A stretch of DNA of 64,000 bases from Rheinheimera pacifica. GTDB taxonomy: Bacteria; Pseudomonadota; Gammaproteobacteria; Enterobacterales; Alteromonadaceae. A program made the position numbers and the translations under genes. The notes below the pieces were generated by a model that saw nothing but the letters and a program-made list of their open reading frames with translations, was not told where the DNA came from and searched no databases. The stretch covers positions 186,001-250,000 of the forward strand of contig NZ_FNXF01000004.1 of the NCBI RefSeq assembly GCF_900108485.1, in the 5' to 3' direction. Below are positions 63,001-64,000 of this stretch, one piece after another (the first letter of the stretch is position 1; every line of letters begins with the position of its first letter).

Positions 63001-64000
63001 GTGCAGGAGCTAACAGTAAGCGAAACGCCATTTAGCATTGCCACAGAGGGTACTGAATATCAGTTGCCAACTGACACGGCCGGTGATTTTGAGCTGCAAC
63101 TGTTAAAAGGCGATCAGCTGCTGGGTAAACTGGCGTTTAGCGTAATAGGCGCTGGTAATATCAGCGCTATGCTGGAGAAAAACGCTGCACTTAACGTGCG
63201 GCTGGATAAAACCGATTATAAAGCGGGTGAGCGCATTGAACTGAATATTACTGCCCCTTATACCGGCAGTGGCTTAATCAGCATTGAAAGCGATAAAGTG
63301 CATGCCTTTAGCTGGTTTACCGCCGATACCACCAGCAGCATTCAGCATATAGTGCTGCCAGAGGGTATTGAAGGTAATGCCTATATTAACGTTAGCTTTG
63401 TGCGTGGCGCCGATTCCGATGCACTTTTTGTCAGCCCGCTCAGTTACGCTGTGGTGCCGTTTAATATTGACCGCAGCAAGCGCGAGCTGAACATTAGCCT
63501 GGTAGCACCGGAAGAAGTGCGCCCCGGTAAAGCCTTTACGCTGGGCTATAAAACCGACCGGCCGGCCGACTTACTGCTGTATGGCGTGGATCAGGGTATT
63601 TTGCAGGTGGCAGCTTACGAATTGCCCGATCCGTTATCGCATTACCTGCAAAAGCGCGCCTTGCAGGTGCGCAGTATGCAAATGCTCGATTTAATCCTGC
63701 CGGAATTTAGCGCACTTAAACGCCAGTTAGCCGGTGTAGGCGGTGACAGCGCACGCCGTGCTATGGCAGCAGCAATGCTGGACAGCAACTTAAATCCCTT
63801 TGCCCGCAGGGCCGAGCAGCCTGGCGTATTCTGGCTGGGCGTGGTAAAAGCCGGTACTGAACTGGCTACCCAGCAGGTAACAGTGCCGGCCAGCTTTAGC
63901 GGCAATTTAAAACTGATGGCGGTAGCGGTAAGCGATGAAGCACTGTCTGCGGTCAGCCAGGATTTACGTGTGCGCGGCCCCTTTGTGTTAACCCCGGATG
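60040..64000 (+). CDS. Alpha-2-macroglobulin family protein, large form (3' end outside window)
   Basis: Open from the ATG at 60040 (AAGGA seven bases before) to the last base, 1320 codons without a stop. Residues 1-36 are cytoplasmic, 37-58 a single helix (FWGAVVALVVLIAAAVAGYY); the rest faces the periplasm. MG domains begin after KATVQSP; the macroglobulin mark SDRGIYRPGEQV is near residue 689, and LLYGVDQGILQVAAYELPDP near 1184 precedes the A2M domain. E. coli YfhM is a lipoprotein; this form is anchored by a helix instead. These proteins trap proteases in the periplasm, usually with the glycosyltransferase PbpC. The thioester site, if any, would lie beyond the window. Confidence 0.9.
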   Translation, partial: MPASASFLRKIFGSVNWTAPDWLHQFCHYVKQRPAKFWGAVVALVVLIAAAVAGYYYYQQLPKPLKVKATVQSPALGHYQDNVEQPTALRVQFNYDMSDQAGRIAPVPQLSAARLDLIGEELSEGVSLSPAIAGKWLWQDDNTLIFTPQQAWPAGQRYQLKLDKSIFAAGTLLAEQQYSFDTVPLTGAINRLRFYQHPTEQATRQIVATLNFSHPVDIDSVKSQLSMTMRPDGGDVRSKGKPLDFSISADKTGRELYLQSAALTLPEREQYLTVLLKAGVKAQHGSGKTSRENSQQLLVPDKTSFLKVEELRTDIIRSSEQQLEQEPEQMLLLSFTDRISRTELQNKLKLYVLPKHPQRNSNYWAPGEVSSSVLQQASLHSFELMPTPEANDSAFSIKLDVPPGQSLFVSVAKGLSSTSDFTLASEYRAVVQAPQYPKEARIVGEGAMLTLSGEQTLQLLSRGVKGVRVKLHKLLPGELNHFISQTGGDISQPYFYNYNFDESNISSSYEKTFTLANSHAKQANYLSLALKPYLAEAGMGVFFIQLTEFDPARPKSEGQQLDKRLVLVTDLGLLVKHNSDSSQQVFVMSVADGKPVAGAKVELLGKNGVAVLSGTTNAQGSVNLDKTSGFVRERQPVVYLVSRSSNGVTDSSFIPYDRYSRQLDYSKFNTSGRYQDENSAKALSAYMFSDRGIYRPGEQVQLAAIIRHNDLSLAEQKLPLKIQVQGPRGSTFWQQNFSLSGRGMHTFSLDTQPHSDTGNYYANISLLDSKGNTERHLGSVSFVVEEFQPDTLKISSSFNQQGKGWLSPQNLVAQVQLDNLFGTPAQQRRVTAKFELIPAGFSFSEYKDYRFIAPQEQQLNSNSVRQSLDEQQTDADGKASFTLPLEQYSGGTYRLVLTTEGFDGGGGKSVQNRRSALVSPLNELVGVKSDGELSYLKRQQSRSLQFIAINNSLAQIALNELTLKLVEKRPLSSLVKQNDGTYQYQSIVQELTVSETPFSIATEGTEYQLPTDTAGDFELQLLKGDQLLGKLAFSVIGAGNISAMLEKNAALNVRLDKTDYKAGERIELNITAPYTGSGLISIESDKVHAFSWFTADTTSSIQHIVLPEGIEGNAYINVSFVRGADSDALFVSPLSYAVVPFNIDRSKRELNISLVAPEEVRPGKAFTLGYKTDRPADLLLYGVDQGILQVAAYELPDPLSHYLQKRALQVRSMQMLDLILPEFSALKRQLAGVGGDSARRAMAAAMLDSNLNPFARRAEQPGVFWLGVVKAGTELATQQVTVPASFSGNLKLMAVAVSDEALSAVSQDLRVRGPFVLTPD

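Overview
The window looks like chromosomal DNA of a free-living marine or aquatic gammaproteobacterium of the Alteromonadales / Rheinheimera-Arsukibacterium type. This is inferred from the mix of KatG, YgiQ, Fsr, RND pumps, FadL, QseBC/PmrAB-like regulators and Rnk paralogues, and from moderate GC with GC-rich housekeeping genes. I saw no rRNA, tRNA, CRISPR array, insertion sequence or phage. Most genes are ordinary, tightly packed and well preserved. Both ends cut a gene: a CpdB-like nucleotidase at the left and a very large alpha-2-macroglobulin-like protein at the right, which is open to the last base.

Layout. 1-9.4 kb: periplasmic nucleotidase, GNAT, histidine phosphatase, GH43 glycosidase, beta-propeller protein, methyltransferase, glutaredoxin-like protein, two coupled Rnk-like genes, an OmpA lipoprotein and a membrane-anchored EEP phosphatase. 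9.4-13.7 kb: a class II amidotransferase and a RimK-type ATP-grasp ligase, divergent from an AsnO-like amidotransferase. 14-16.6 kb: Tas-like aldo-keto reductase and Fsr. 16.6-19.6 kb: a c-di-GMP-I (GEMM) riboswitch heading a three-gene envelope operon of unknown function (lipoprotein, DUF4328 protein, membrane protein with Sel1-like end). 19.8-28.7 kb: MBL hydrolase with divergent GlxA-type regulator, LysR with divergent NmrA-like reductase, an ENPP-type phosphodiesterase, a DUF4397 lipoprotein and FadL.

28.8-36.5 kb: an RND efflux operon that starts with an unannotated 39-residue membrane ORF and holds one adaptor and two permeases, with a folded 105-base repeat in the middle. 36.6-37.4 kb: a good sigma70 promoter, a yybP-ykoY manganese riboswitch and a GDT1/MneA-type manganese exporter. 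37.5-53.3 kb: small membrane proteins, a second GlxA regulator, a BlaI/M56 pair with two operators, YgiD-like dioxygenase, YbaK, a two-component system divergent from DsbG-TlpA over a triple 11-bp-phased box, KatG, a NYN nuclease, GST, a WYL regulator, a YajD-like HNH protein, DUF1622 and HutD.

53.3-56.9 kb is the only clearly accessory stretch. Unrelated small modules (orphan HTH gene, extra signal peptidase, toxin-antitoxin pair with a second copy of the HTH gene) are each followed by a copy of the same roughly 90-base hairpin-containing repeat, and a lone membrane coiled-coil gene follows. Housekeeping resumes with YgiQ, ThpR and the alpha-2-macroglobulin.

The points most worth following are the c-di-GMP-controlled operon, the repeat-delimited accessory array, the 39-aa ORF ahead of the efflux adaptor, the RimK/amidotransferase/AsnO group, and the visible expression platform of the manganese riboswitch. 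Several starts were moved from the longest ORF to internal codons with better ribosome sites and signal peptides, as stated in each entry.
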